A DNA stretch of 22,551 bases. Origin: a virus. The notes beneath the pieces were generated by a model. The model was not told the DNA's origin. It searched no databases and was given only the letters and a program-made list of their open reading frames with translations. Made by a program: the position numbers and the translations under genes. Location of the stretch: positions 1-22,551 of IMG/VR virus record IMGVR_UViG_3300033978_000856; one strand, 5' to 3'. Positions 7,728-14,855 of this stretch are shown in pieces (the first letter of the stretch is position 1; each line of letters starts with the position of its first letter).

Positions 7728-7781
7728 TTTTCTTTCTCACTTACTGGCAGCTTATTAGAATAAATTTATATTTACACAATG

Positions 7782-7798
7782 ATAATAGATTGTCAATA
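7782..7798 (-). promoter_or_regulatory. Promoter -35 region for the gene starting at 7727
   Basis: The minus-strand 17-mer TATTGACAATCTATTAT (identical to 372-356) has TTGACA at 7796-7791. The -10 is less clear: AAATAT at 17 bp or TATAAA at 20 bp. Confidence 0.5.
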
Positions 7799-8046
7799 GT
7801 TTACAGAAAATATTCTAAAATGCTTACTGTATATAGATTTGAACATCTGTACTATTATCAATTAATCACTATATATATAGTTAATTAATGTCAATTAATC
7901 ACGGCTTATATAATTAAAAATCGGCTCACCTAAGCGTACCTTGTTTACTGAAAAATCACGGTTAAATAATTTAATGCCGCACTAAAAAGCGTACCGCAAG
8001 AAATATTGATTACGGTACATTTAATATTATTAAAATGCGGTTAACG

Positions 8047-8115
8047 GATCACGTATTCGATCCCGTGACGTTGTATAAAGCATATATAGGATCGCGGGAT
8101 CGTTGATCCGGGATC
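8047..8115. repeat. GATCCCG/CGGGATC dyad cluster
   Basis: GATCCCG (8059-8065) is the inverse of CGGGATC (8095-8101), and GATCCGGGATC (8105-8115) is itself nearly palindromic. Several GATC motifs in 70 bp suggest a protein-binding cluster. Confidence 0.5.
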
Positions 8116-8123
8116 ATGAATTA

Positions 8124-8175
8124 TTTTAGTGATTTTTAGTGAAAATTTTTAGTGATTTTTAGTGATTTTTAGCGA
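8124..8175. repeat. Iteron-like array of TTTTTAGTGA
   Basis: Five copies of T(4-5)AGYGA start near 8124, 8133, 8146, 8156 and 8166; most are spaced 10 bp (one helical turn), with one 13-bp gap. The last merges into a HIP1 site. Origin iterons or cooperative regulator sites are possible. Confidence 0.65.
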
Positions 8176-8220
8176 TCGCTCTATTCAATAATATGAGTTT
8201 AGCGATCGCTGGGCTGTCAA

Positions 8221-8904
8221 TTACTCAAATGAATTAATAGCCATTTCCACTAGATCATCCGGCGTGGCCATTTTATGAGTTTTAGCTTTACGTTCTGCCA
8301 TGCGTTCAAATAACTCAATGGTTTCCTGCTCAAACTTCTGCATATTATCTCTGTCGCATTCAAAATGACGACGGTTGAACAATCTTTCGTTAACTTTGAT
8401 TGTCCATTGCTTATAGTCATTTGGATTTGGCTTAGTTCCAAACAGTTCTAGCGAGCGATCGCGTAAAATATCAGTCCATAACTTCCTAGCCATGATACGC
8501 TTCATCCGTAAAGCTATTAACTGGTTTCGTTCGTCTTCCTCAACCTTCTTACCAAAAGCTCTATCAAATCTGCGCTCTAGTCCTTCTTGCAGTATTGCAT
8601 CAATAAATGCTCTAGCGGTTAAGTTCCCTCGCTTGTCCAGTTCTCTGATCAGCTTGGTGAAATCAGCTAGATCGATAGCATTTACGGCTTTTGGGTTTAG
8701 CTCAGTTTTGACTTTTAAGTGGGACTGGAAAGCTATGCCATACAAGGATTCTAGCTGTTTTGCACTTCTATTTGGTGGGACTAAATTTATGCTTACTATC
8801 TGGGGAATAGCTACTATATATCTTCCATCTGGCAGCATCAATCCTTCGATTTTTGCAAATCCTAAATCAACTGTTGCAACAACAGCTTTTGTGGTATCGT
8901 TCAT
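8221..8904 (-). CDS. Conserved cyanobacterial phage/regulatory-type protein
   Basis: 227 residues from ATG 8904, chosen because GAGG lies 7 bases upstream; the frame is open to 8961. The N-terminal part (FAKIEGLMLPDGRYIVAIPQ, then TELNPKAVNAIDLADFTKLI and ELDKRGNLTARAFIDAIL) follows a pattern I recall from cyanobacterial hypothetical proteins, loosely like Bro-N/antirepressor proteins of phages. The C-terminal half is helical and Arg/Lys-rich. It is monocistronic between two non-coding regions and could be a phage regulator. Family resemblance is from memory; the regulatory role is inferred. Confidence 0.65.
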   Translation of the reverse strand: MNDTTKAVVATVDLGFAKIEGLMLPDGRYIVAIPQIVSINLVPPNRSAKQLESLYGIAFQSHLKVKTELNPKAVNAIDLADFTKLIRELDKRGNLTARAFIDAILQEGLERRFDRAFGKKVEEDERNQLIALRMKRIMARKLWTDILRDRSLELFGTKPNPNDYKQWTIKVNERLFNRRHFECDRDNMQKFEQETIELFERMAERKAKTHKMATPDDLVEMAINSFE

Positions 8905-9008
8905 AGTGTGACCTCGGATATAGGTTACTAGCTCCTGGGGACTCGGTGTTGATAGCACCATCCCGCGAGGGGCATTGATTAATTATACCATAAAAATAGT
9001 AAATAATG

Positions 9009-9040
9009 TTTAGCGATCGCCTCTACAAACGATCGCTAAA
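9009..9040 (-). terminator. HIP1-containing hairpin after the methyltransferase gene
   Basis: An 11-bp perfect stem, TTTAGCGATCG (9009-9019) with its complement at 9030-9040, has a 10-base loop. It lies just behind the minus-strand stop at 9045 and a T-rich stretch follows it on that strand. Likely operon end. Confidence 0.5.
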
Positions 9041-9044
9041 ATAA

Positions 9045-9980
9045 CTAAACCTTGCTCAATATTTCATCGCGAATATGTTGAGCGATCGCCTTCATCATTA
9101 AAGGTGGAACTGAATTTCCCATGCGATTAGCCGCATTTTCCCAAGAGGTAAATTTGAAGTCATCAGGGAAGGAAGAAATGCGTTTTAACTCACCAGTATG
9201 CAATAGTCGAGGCTCTGCCCAATGGTAAAGACTTTGACTATGTTTTGGAAGACAAAACGACACGCGATCAGGGTGTAACTTCTTTCGACTAGCAAACTTA
9301 CCTAATGGTGTTCCTGGTTTAGTTTCGTGCCAATATTTAATATAAGTTGGAGTCAAAGGTTTGGCATCTGGTTCACAGACTAAATCCTTAAAAGCTTCCG
9401 ACACCGATATTGTTTTAGTAAACGGTTTGGGATGGCTTGGCGATATTCCTAAATCTTTGCGGACACCAATTATGATTACTCGTTCTCTGCCTTGGGGAAC
9501 ACCAAAATAACAAGCGTTCATCACTTGTCCTTTGACCTTATAACCAGATTCTCGCAGTAATTTTACCACCTGCAAATAAACCTGTTTCATGTGGCTTTTA
9601 ATCATGCCACCGACATTTTCAAAAGTGAAAACTTTAGGCTTAAAAGAGTTTAGTAACCTGGCATATTCCTTGAATAAACTATTACGAGGATCGTTTAAAT
9701 CTCGCTTGCCGGATGAGCTAAATCCTTGGCACGGAGGGCTTCCGCTAAACACATCTAATTCCCCTGGTTTTAGTCCAGTAATCCTTAAAGCTTCTTCGCC
9801 GGATAATTTAGCAATGTCGCCAGCATATAGATTAACTTCGGGGAAATTCATGCGGAAAGTGGTAATAGCATCAGGGTCAAATTCAACCGCGAGAAGTTCT
9901 TTAAATCCGGCTAACTTCCATCCTAAACTACTACCACCTGCACCTGAGAAAGTATCAACTACAGTGTATTTTTTTACCAT
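9045..9980 (-). CDS. DNA (cytosine-5) methyltransferase
   Basis: 311 residues with all main C5-methyltransferase motifs in order: motif I DTFSGAGGSSLG (9-20, SAM binding), motif IV SGSPPCQGFSS with catalytic Cys84, motif VI ENVGG (121-125), motif VIII QGRER (163-167), motif IX around KRISSFPDDF, and motif X GNSVPP near the end. The target-recognition region between VIII and IX is short. It is the last gene of the virion-like operon and overlaps the ParB-like gene by 7 bases. No restriction endonuclease is adjacent, so it is an orphan enzyme, probably protecting phage DNA. The target cannot be read from the sequence; the HIP1 core CGATCG is a candidate given its abundance. Confidence 0.95.
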   Translation of the reverse strand: MVKKYTVVDTFSGAGGSSLGWKLAGFKELLAVEFDPDAITTFRMNFPEVNLYAGDIAKLSGEEALRITGLKPGELDVFSGSPPCQGFSSSGKRDLNDPRNSLFKEYARLLNSFKPKVFTFENVGGMIKSHMKQVYLQVVKLLRESGYKVKGQVMNACYFGVPQGRERVIIIGVRKDLGISPSHPKPFTKTISVSEAFKDLVCEPDAKPLTPTYIKYWHETKPGTPLGKFASRKKLHPDRVSFCLPKHSQSLYHWAEPRLLHTGELKRISSFPDDFKFTSWENAANRMGNSVPPLMMKAIAQHIRDEILSKV

Positions 9981-10522
9981 TTAAAATTGCAGTTAGGACA
10001 AGTATGCTTAGTTTTAGCTAATTCTCCCTCATCAATATCTTTGTTGTCATCAGGAGGATCGCTGCCAAATAGATCGCCATTATCTTGATTCATGCCTTCA
10101 AGAAGTTTATCAAGTTCACCTTCTGCAAAGTAGTCACCAAGATCGACTTCTTCTGATATTTCTGCTAACACTTCGGCTGACCAAGTTAGCGAAACTTCTG
10201 AGGTTCTATTATCCGCGATCGCTAACTCTTTAGCTTTAGGATCGGTATCTAAATCTAAATCAGTTCGTTGAACAACTACTAATTTTGTGCCGTCAGTTTG
10301 GACAATAATAGTATCTTCAAAACCGCTTTCTACTGCTGTTTCTGTGGTCTTATTCCCAGCAATTATTTTACCGTTTTTATCAACTACAATCGAACGCCCT
10401 GCTCCTAACTTGGTAAGCGATCGCTCAATCATGTAACGACCACGTTCTGTGCCTAAATTGGCGTTTCTGTCGTCGGGAATTAAGTCTGCGATTTTTCCCT
10501 CAATAATTTTTGGTTTAGCCAT
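9974..10522 (-). CDS. ParB-like N-terminal domain protein with Cys knuckle
   Basis: 182 residues. Residues 1-110 follow the ParB/sulfiredoxin-like fold pattern: LIPDDRNANLGTERG, GAGRSIVVDKNGKIIAG, then LAIADNRTSEVSLTWSAEVL. The rest is acidic (Asp/Glu-rich), ending in CPNCNFKW, a lone CxxC knuckle. In phages this domain is often fused or adjacent to DNA methylases or sits near packaging genes, and here it overlaps the methyltransferase start by 7 bases. It shares TAATG with the upstream gene, so the three are translationally coupled. It is probably a DNA-binding or nucleotide-binding partner rather than a partition protein. Confidence 0.75.
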   Translation of the reverse strand: MAKPKIIEGKIADLIPDDRNANLGTERGRYMIERSLTKLGAGRSIVVDKNGKIIAGNKTTETAVESGFEDTIIVQTDGTKLVVVQRTDLDLDTDPKAKELAIADNRTSEVSLTWSAEVLAEISEEVDLGDYFAEGELDKLLEGMNQDNGDLFGSDPPDDNKDIDEGELAKTKHTCPNCNFKW

Positions 10523-11085
10523 TATTGAATAATTGCCTCTACTATTTTTACTCCCTGTCTCGCTGCACGGCGTTCATCTAGCCATCGCTCCTCTTCTTCA
10601 GTTATTGCGCTTTCTTTAGAAGGTATTACAGCGATCGCTTGAGATTCGATTTGTGGTTTTACTTCTACTGCCAAAGTGGAATTGTTTTTCTGAAATTCCT
10701 TAGATAATTCGTTAGCGATCGCCTGACTCATTTCATATTCAACATTGCCTAATTTCTGTTTTAGGGAATTAATTGATTGATTAATAATCGCACGTTGACT
10801 AGAATCTTTTGTTTCCTCTAATCTTTTCTCTAATGCGGCCAGTGAAAAGACACCGGTGAAAATAGCAAATTCATATTCATCAAGGGTAAAGATAAAATCT
10901 GATTGACTATTCCAACTGGCAATTTCTGGAGGAATACTGGGACAGGCTCTACTAACGCAGTAAGCAGCGATCGCGTCATCGGCAGGAGAAGCAAAAGCAT
11001 TTTTAGTACAAGTTTGAATTTTATTACCCAAAGTACCAATATTGGCAATTGGATAGGATTGACCACGCAATTTAAAAACAGCCAT
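10522..11085 (-). CDS. Hypothetical virion-associated protein (tail-chaperone-like position)
   Basis: 187 residues, not recognised. It starts MAVFKLRGQSYPIANIG, has a helical middle (VFSLAALEKRLEETKDSSQR) and an Arg/Glu-rich end. GAGG precedes the ATG. It lies between two other unassigned virion-like genes and the ParB-like gene. Its position and size would suit a tail assembly chaperone or connector, but nothing in the residues proves this. Confidence 0.6.
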   Translation of the reverse strand: MAVFKLRGQSYPIANIGTLGNKIQTCTKNAFASPADDAIAAYCVSRACPSIPPEIASWNSQSDFIFTLDEYEFAIFTGVFSLAALEKRLEETKDSSQRAIINQSINSLKQKLGNVEYEMSQAIANELSKEFQKNNSTLAVEVKPQIESQAIAVIPSKESAITEEEERWLDERRAARQGVKIVEAIIQ

Positions 11086-11087
11086 GA

Positions 11088-11606
11088 TTACCTCATTAAA
11101 TGTAAGCCATTGATGTCAACTTTGATTAAAATTAGAGCCGTTGCCGAACAGGTGACAGTAGCAATCCAGGAATTTAGAGAGTTGGCAACATTACCTTGTG
11201 GGCGTTTTGCTTGAGCTAAAATTCCTAAAAAACTTTCATCGGATCTAATTTCAGCTACTAATTCATCATTATCATAATACTCCTTTAACTTAGGAATACC
11301 ATGATGTAAGTCTAACATTAATCTGGCTTTTTCAGCTTCACCCTCAACTCTTGTGTTAATTCCTGACTTGAGAATTAAATCCATTCGCATAGATAAAAGT
11401 TGATGGCCACCGCGAACTTCTGAACCATAACTTCTATCTCTATCCGGTTCGATACTATTTAGAGTGATAACTCCATATCTTTCGCCGGGAAGAATATTAT
11501 CCTCTGAGTAAAAAGTTTTTAATTGGAATAATTCAACAAATCGAGTGTTAAGAGTGGTGAAAAAATCTGCACATAATTCGGCGTAGGGACTTAAATTAGA
11601 AGGCAT
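11088..11606 (-). CDS. Hypothetical virion protein, possibly tail-terminator-like
   Basis: 172 residues. An N-terminal helix (LCADFFTTLNTRFVELFQL) is followed by beta strands around YGVITLNSIEPDRDRSYGSE and LLSMRMDLILKSGINTRVEG, then a second helical part and a strand-rich end (VTCSATALILIKVDINGL). The order helix, strands, helix, strands resembles tail terminator/joining proteins, which is a weak structural guess. It overlaps the upstream gene by 11 bases and ends 3 bases before the next start. Confidence 0.55.
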   Translation of the reverse strand: MPSNLSPYAELCADFFTTLNTRFVELFQLKTFYSEDNILPGERYGVITLNSIEPDRDRSYGSEVRGGHQLLSMRMDLILKSGINTRVEGEAEKARLMLDLHHGIPKLKEYYDNDELVAEIRSDESFLGILAQAKRPQGNVANSLNSWIATVTCSATALILIKVDINGLHLMR

Positions 11607-12261
11607 GGGGAATACAAATATTTAACTGCTCTAATTTTAACAAGACAGCCTCTTTGCTTTGCACAAATAATTCTGGTAATTCTTCCATTGCTTCTTTGAA
11701 GTCAATCCAATCTTTATCTGACTCCTGATTTGGATCTCTCATCCTCTCATTGGCTTGTCGGCTCATCAAGGCCAGTTCTTCCAAGCTGTGAGATTCCCAT
11801 AATTTAGGAGCATGGCGCTTAAATATTAAAAATAAATCTACTTTGACATCAAGCACCTCATCGCCAGTTGTGGGATATTCTGGAGCATTGGGATCTGGTG
11901 GTGGGACTTCTTTTAGGGAGAAGCCCATTAATTGTTCTAGCAATGATAAACCGGGGCGATAAGTTTCACCATCTCCTACTGGTTCGGTGCAAATGCAAAA
12001 ATGGTGACGACTGGCAGGGGTTAGATCGTCGGGGTCAATTTTTAAATTTAGAACTGAAAATAATTTTCTGATGTAGAGATTAAAGTGCTTATAAACATCC
12101 TCTGCTATTTCTTCAGGTGGCCAAACTGGAAAACTTGAGTCTGATATTTTCTGTAAAAGTTCAACGTGATATGCCCTGATGATTCTGTGGCGATGAGCAG
12201 GGATATCTTGTTTAAATAACAAAATATAGTCAGAATTATTGAAATCTAAACGAATATACAT
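11596..12261 (-). CDS. Hypothetical virion-operon protein
   Basis: 221 residues, no domain recognised. A beta start (MYIRLDFNNSDYILLFKQD) is followed by helices. The middle has CICTEPVGDG and a Pro-rich bend (EVPPPDPNAPEYP), and the C-terminal helices are rich in Glu/Lys. It is the first gene of the left part of the virion operon and is divergent from the small-gene cassette at 12385. It overlaps the next gene by 11 bases. Confidence 0.6.
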   Translation of the reverse strand: MYIRLDFNNSDYILLFKQDIPAHRHRIIRAYHVELLQKISDSSFPVWPPEEIAEDVYKHFNLYIRKLFSVLNLKIDPDDLTPASRHHFCICTEPVGDGETYRPGLSLLEQLMGFSLKEVPPPDPNAPEYPTTGDEVLDVKVDLFLIFKRHAPKLWESHSLEELALMSRQANERMRDPNQESDKDWIDFKEAMEELPELFVQSKEAVLLKLEQLNICIPHAF

Positions 12262-12287
12262 ATTTTAAAGATACGGACACTTTACTA

Positions 12288-12316
12288 TTGACAAGGATAA
12301 AATATAATGATTTAAT
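12288..12316 (+). promoter_or_regulatory. Sigma-70-type promoter of the small-gene cassette
   Basis: A perfect -35 TTGACA (12288-12293), a 17-bp spacer and -10 TTTAAT (12311-12316). The start of transcription would be near 12323, exactly at the foot of the hairpin 12322-12354. The flanking CTATTGACAA matches the boxes at 7791-7796 and 365-370. Confidence 0.7.
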
Positions 12317-12321
12317 ATAAA

Positions 12322-12354
12322 TGTGAGGCAAGGGAAGGAATCCCAAGCCACACA
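12322..12354 (+). promoter_or_regulatory. 5'-end mRNA hairpin or operator
   Basis: The arms are TGTG-A-GGC-AA-GGGA and TCCC-AA-GCC-A-CACA around the loop AGGAA. It spans the predicted transcript start, so it may stabilise the mRNA 5' end, or the dyad may bind a repressor such as the ribbon-helix-helix-like protein encoded in the cassette. Confidence 0.6.
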
Positions 12355-12374
12355 AAAAAGAGTATCTCGCAGGA

Positions 12375-12399
12375 GTATTGTATCATGTCTTTCAAGCAA
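12375..12399 (+). repeat. 25-bp direct repeat over a gene start, copy 1
   Basis: Covers part of the ribosome site and the first five codons (MSFKQ). It matches 12650-12674 at 24 of 25 positions, so the two cassette genes share an identical start module. Confidence 0.8.
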
Positions 12400-12624
12400 A
12401 TTGCTTACTACATTTTTGATCGAATTGAAAAAGATGAATTAGGTTGTTACTGGGGATACAAAGGCAACAAGTTTTGCGAAGTTTTTCCAATATCAGCAGA
12501 CGACACAGAAGCAGAATTAATCCGAAATGGATTTGCAAAATGTGACGCTCCAGATACGGAAACATTCTGCACCGAAGAGTCAAACATCAAGTGCAATGAA
12601 GATGGTTCTTGGGATCTGTTGTAA
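12385..12624 (+). CDS. Small acidic protein (cassette gene 1)
   Basis: 79 residues, clearly acidic, with several Cys (LGCYWGYKGN, FAKCDAPDTETFC, NIKCNEDGSW). AGGAG lies 9 bases before the ATG. First gene of a plus-strand cassette set into a minus-strand virion operon. Not recognised. Size, charge and context are those of phage moron or anti-host proteins, but no function can be assigned. Confidence 0.7.
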   Translation: MSFKQIAYYIFDRIEKDELGCYWGYKGNKFCEVFPISADDTEAELIRNGFAKCDAPDTETFCTEESNIKCNEDGSWDLL

Positions 12625-12649
12625 TTGAAAATGTAAATTACTGATAGAG

Positions 12650-12674
12650 GTATTATATCATGTCTTTCAAGCAA
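12650..12674 (+). repeat. 25-bp direct repeat over a gene start, copy 2
   Basis: Second copy of the module at 12375-12399, with one mismatch; after MSFKQ the two proteins are unrelated. Confidence 0.8.
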
Positions 12675-12947
12675 GCAATTCTTGATCAAGATTTATACGC
12701 ATCTTTTGTATCCTCCTCTGAATGGATATCTTGTTTGGATAAAATTAGAGAAATTTCTCCAGCAGTTGCAGATGCTATCAATAAGTACGGTATTGGAGAA
12801 AGCATTTGTGACGATGAACCTTATGCTGGGCAATATGAATTTGAGTCTGGACAAAGAAATGCCGTAAAGCTAGTCAATTCTGTTCTAATGGAGTCTGATA
12901 AATACAATACCTTAGTTAGCCATTCGGCTTTAAGGAGGGATAAGTGA
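12660..12947 (+). CDS. Small acidic protein (cassette gene 2)
   Basis: 95 residues, acidic and helical (WISCLDKIREISPAVADAIN, then ESGQRNAVKLVNSVLMESDK). GAGG lies 9 bases upstream of ATG 12660. It shares the first five residues and the leader with cassette gene 1, and its stop overlaps the next start (GTGA at 12944-12947). Function unknown. Confidence 0.7.
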   Translation: MSFKQAILDQDLYASFVSSSEWISCLDKIREISPAVADAINKYGIGESICDDEPYAGQYEFESGQRNAVKLVNSVLMESDKYNTLVSHSALRRDK

Positions 12948-13195
12948 CTAGAAAACAGGAGAGCATAACCCTCTCGCTTTCGTTAGAACACAAAGCCGAA
13001 CTCGAAAAACTCTCCCTAGAATTTAGCTGTACATGGGGAAATAAGCCCAATGTTTCCGGGCTGATGAAAGCAATAGCAGAAGGCGATATTCTGCTATCAA
13101 AAACTGACAAACTCGCAAAGCAAAAGCGGGCATTAATCAAGGATGCGATCGCCAGCATTCAAGACGCACTCACAATACTACTGGAATTAATTTGA
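12944..13195 (+). CDS. Ribbon-helix-helix-like small regulator
   Basis: 83 residues starting at GTG 12944 with a strong AAGGAGG 5 bases upstream. It starts MTRKQESITLSLSLEHKAEL (a beta strand then a helix), followed by LSLEFSCTWGNKPNVSGLMK. I recall this opening as the N-terminus of cyanobacterial regulators, some carrying WYL domains; here it stands alone. The strand-helix-helix pattern fits an RHH DNA-binding dimer. It overlaps the previous gene by 4 bases. A role in regulating the cassette promoter is plausible. Confidence 0.7.
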   Translation: MTRKQESITLSLSLEHKAELEKLSLEFSCTWGNKPNVSGLMKAIAEGDILLSKTDKLAKQKRALIKDAIASIQDALTILLELI

Positions 13196-13197
13196 TC

Positions 13198-13440
13198 ATG
13201 TTGCAAGCACAAATAGAAAATTATGTTGAAGAATCTCCTGTTTGCGGATTCGCTAAAGAAATCTTCTTGAAAATGGTAAAACTGGGTGAAATAAAAAATT
13301 GGATATTTTGGACGAGCGATCAAAATCAGACAGAACAATTACTGCAAGAAGCGATTGATAGTTGTCATCTAAGACCTGACTTCATATTAGATGAAGAATT
13401 ATATCGTGGTGACATCGCTCAATTGATTAACGAATTGTAA
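13198..13440 (+). CDS. Small hypothetical protein (cassette gene 4)
   Basis: 80 residues from ATG 13198 (a TTG at 13192 would add two). Mostly helical and mildly acidic, with WIFWTSDQNQTEQLLQEAID in the middle. It starts 2 bases after the regulator stop and ends just before the cassette terminator. Not recognised. Confidence 0.65.
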   Translation: MLQAQIENYVEESPVCGFAKEIFLKMVKLGEIKNWIFWTSDQNQTEQLLQEAIDSCHLRPDFILDEELYRGDIAQLINEL

Positions 13441-13451
13441 AACCTAAATAC

Positions 13452-13474
13452 AGCCCCTATCATGGGGCTTTTTT
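13452..13474 (+). terminator. Rho-independent terminator of the cassette
   Basis: Stem AGCCCC/GGGGCT (13452-13457 with 13464-13469), loop TATCAT, then a run of T. It lies 12 bases after the last cassette gene and 5 bases from the convergent virion gene. Confidence 0.9.
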
Positions 13475-13478
13475 ATTA

Positions 13479-14123
13479 TCAATTTATAGCCTCAATTGTT
13501 CTCTCAGAAATTCGCATTACAACCTTCTTTTTTTGTTTAAGACTAGAATTACTATTAATAACTTTACCCACTATTCCTGAGTACCAAACAGCATTATTTT
13601 CTACATAAATTAAATGTGCTTTAATCTCAGATAGTGGAATTGGCATAGTCATCACTTGCCGAGGAATACAAATATCAGTCCTGATTTTTACTAATTTATC
13701 ATTAACATTCTCGCTAACAAAGATTCTCCCATCTTGGGATATAGCAATTTGGTCATCAAATTTAACTTCTGACTTTTTGACAATCTCTAAACCCTTGGCT
13801 TCACTTTCCTTTTCCCCTTCACTTATTAAATACCAAGCGATCGCGCTATCAATAGAATGAAGTGTAAAATCACTGCTGCCGGAAAACTTTAATTTACCAA
13901 CTTTATTTTTGACTTTAGTTTCTAATATTTCTGTAATTATAGAATTTTCTTCCACAATAAAATCTGAACCAGCCGCAATAGAGGTTAATTCTGCGGGTTG
14001 GCTATTACCCTGAAACGTCATTGATAATTCAGTTTCAGACAGTGTGATGGAATTGTTGACAGCGATCGCATCAACAACTTTTCCTTTAACTTCTAGCCAA
14101 GCCCGACAGAATTGTTTAGACAT
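13479..14123 (-). CDS. Hypothetical virion-like protein
   Basis: 214 residues, beta-rich. It starts MSKQFCRAWLEVKGKVVDAI, and long strand-forming stretches follow (NNSITLSETELSMTFQGNSQ, KVGKLKFSGSSDFTLHSIDS). Its ATG shares TAATG with the stop of the upstream structural gene, so the two are co-translated. This suggests a virion component, perhaps tail or decoration, but the family is not recognised. Confidence 0.6.
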   Translation of the reverse strand: MSKQFCRAWLEVKGKVVDAIAVNNSITLSETELSMTFQGNSQPAELTSIAAGSDFIVEENSIITEILETKVKNKVGKLKFSGSSDFTLHSIDSAIAWYLISEGEKESEAKGLEIVKKSEVKFDDQIAISQDGRIFVSENVNDKLVKIRTDICIPRQVMTMPIPLSEIKAHLIYVENNAVWYSGIVGKVINSNSSLKQKKKVVMRISERTIEAIN

Positions 14124-14767
14124 TATACTCTAGGGATACCTGCGTCAGTTTGCAAAGTGTCTATCGAACGTGGACCTGCTGTAGTCAAATTGGAAACAGG
14201 AAGTACAACTACCGGAGAAGCTGCGCCGTTATACCAGTTGCCACCTAAAGTAACAGTGGGGAATTTATTTGTGTTGACAGTGAAAGAAACATCCAAGTCT
14301 ACAACTTTCCGATGTAGTGTTGTTCCAGAGTTAGCGGTAGTCGTGGCAATAACAACGTTGCCAACTGTACTAGAATCTGTATTCGCCAAAGTAAACGCTT
14401 GACCGGGAATCGCACTAGTTATGGTAATAACTCCGGCGGCTGATGTTGCCGCTACGTTAGGATTAGTGTTAATCAGTGTTGCCAAAAATGCGGCCATCGT
14501 TGTCACTGTGTCGCCAGCAGCTTTTTTGTGGCGATAAATCCAGGTTGTACCACCGACTGTTAAATGAACAGCAATATCATCGCCGTTAGAACCAGCCGAC
14601 AATGTTACTGTGGAAACTTGAGCAACAGCAGAGGGATCTAAGGTTAGATTCTGAGTGATTCTGACTGTGTTAGCACTGGGAAAACTTATTTGATAATCTG
14701 TTTCTAAAGTAGTTGCTGTCACGGTAGCAGAAGTGGGACGATCGTATGATAGAGTTCCAACAGACAT
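14123..14767 (-). CDS. Phage structural protein (tail or surface, beta-sandwich)
   Basis: 214 residues, rich in Thr, Ala, Val and Asn, with almost no Cys. The segment WIYRHKKAAGDTVTTMAAFL, then NPNVAATSAAGVITITSAIP and GQAFTLANTDSST, matches a pattern common in phage tail/baseplate and adhesin proteins (a helix bringing in a pair of strands with A-T-A-x-G-x-I-T-I-T). The end is strand-rich with conserved Gly/Asn. First gene of the minus-strand virion operon. Likely a major tail or decoration protein; the exact role is undecided. Confidence 0.7.
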   Translation of the reverse strand: MSVGTLSYDRPTSATVTATTLETDYQISFPSANTVRITQNLTLDPSAVAQVSTVTLSAGSNGDDIAVHLTVGGTTWIYRHKKAAGDTVTTMAAFLATLINTNPNVAATSAAGVITITSAIPGQAFTLANTDSSTVGNVVIATTTANSGTTLHRKVVDLDVSFTVNTNKFPTVTLGGNWYNGAASPVVVLPVSNLTTAGPRSIDTLQTDAGIPRV

Positions 14768-14810
14768 AATTGTTTAGTTAGTTTTAATACTTGAATTATT
14801 TTAACTTATT

Positions 14811-14853
14811 AATTAAGCGATCGCTCTAACAAAAAGTAGGCGATCGCTTAATT
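14811..14853. terminator. HIP1-centred hairpin
   Basis: A 14-bp perfect stem, AATTAAGCGATCGC (14811-14824) with its complement at 14840-14853. It lies between the end of the minus-strand Csx3-like gene and the start of the structural gene. There is no strong T-run, so termination is only likely. Confidence 0.5.
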
Positions 14854-14855
14854 AT

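Larger units (their letters stand above)
7728..8220. other. Repeat-rich non-coding region, candidate origin or control region
   Basis: No coding frame is seen. From left to right it holds a promoter box (7782-7798), very AT-rich DNA, TCAATTAATCAC at 7858-7869 and 7891-7902, AAGCGTACC at 7932-7940 and 7987-7995, a GATC/GGGATC dyad cluster (8047-8115), a 10-bp iteron-like array (8124-8175) and two HIP1 sites. Repeats plus AT-rich DNA next to a module with its own clamp fit a replication origin, but no initiator gene is visible. Confidence 0.45.

Noticed and set aside
7850-8175. CRISPR-like array
   Set aside because: Repeats are 9-13 bp without unique spacers of regular length; iteron-like instead.
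8492-8911. 139-codon plus-strand frame
   Set aside because: Antisense of the conserved gene 8221-8904, which has a good ribosome site and a recognisable pattern.
10903-11214. Plus-strand frame across a gene junction
   Set aside because: Antisense to two tightly spaced virion-operon genes; no coding features.
14112-14402. Plus-strand frame opposite the structural gene
   Set aside because: Antisense to a good beta-rich coding frame; no ribosome site.
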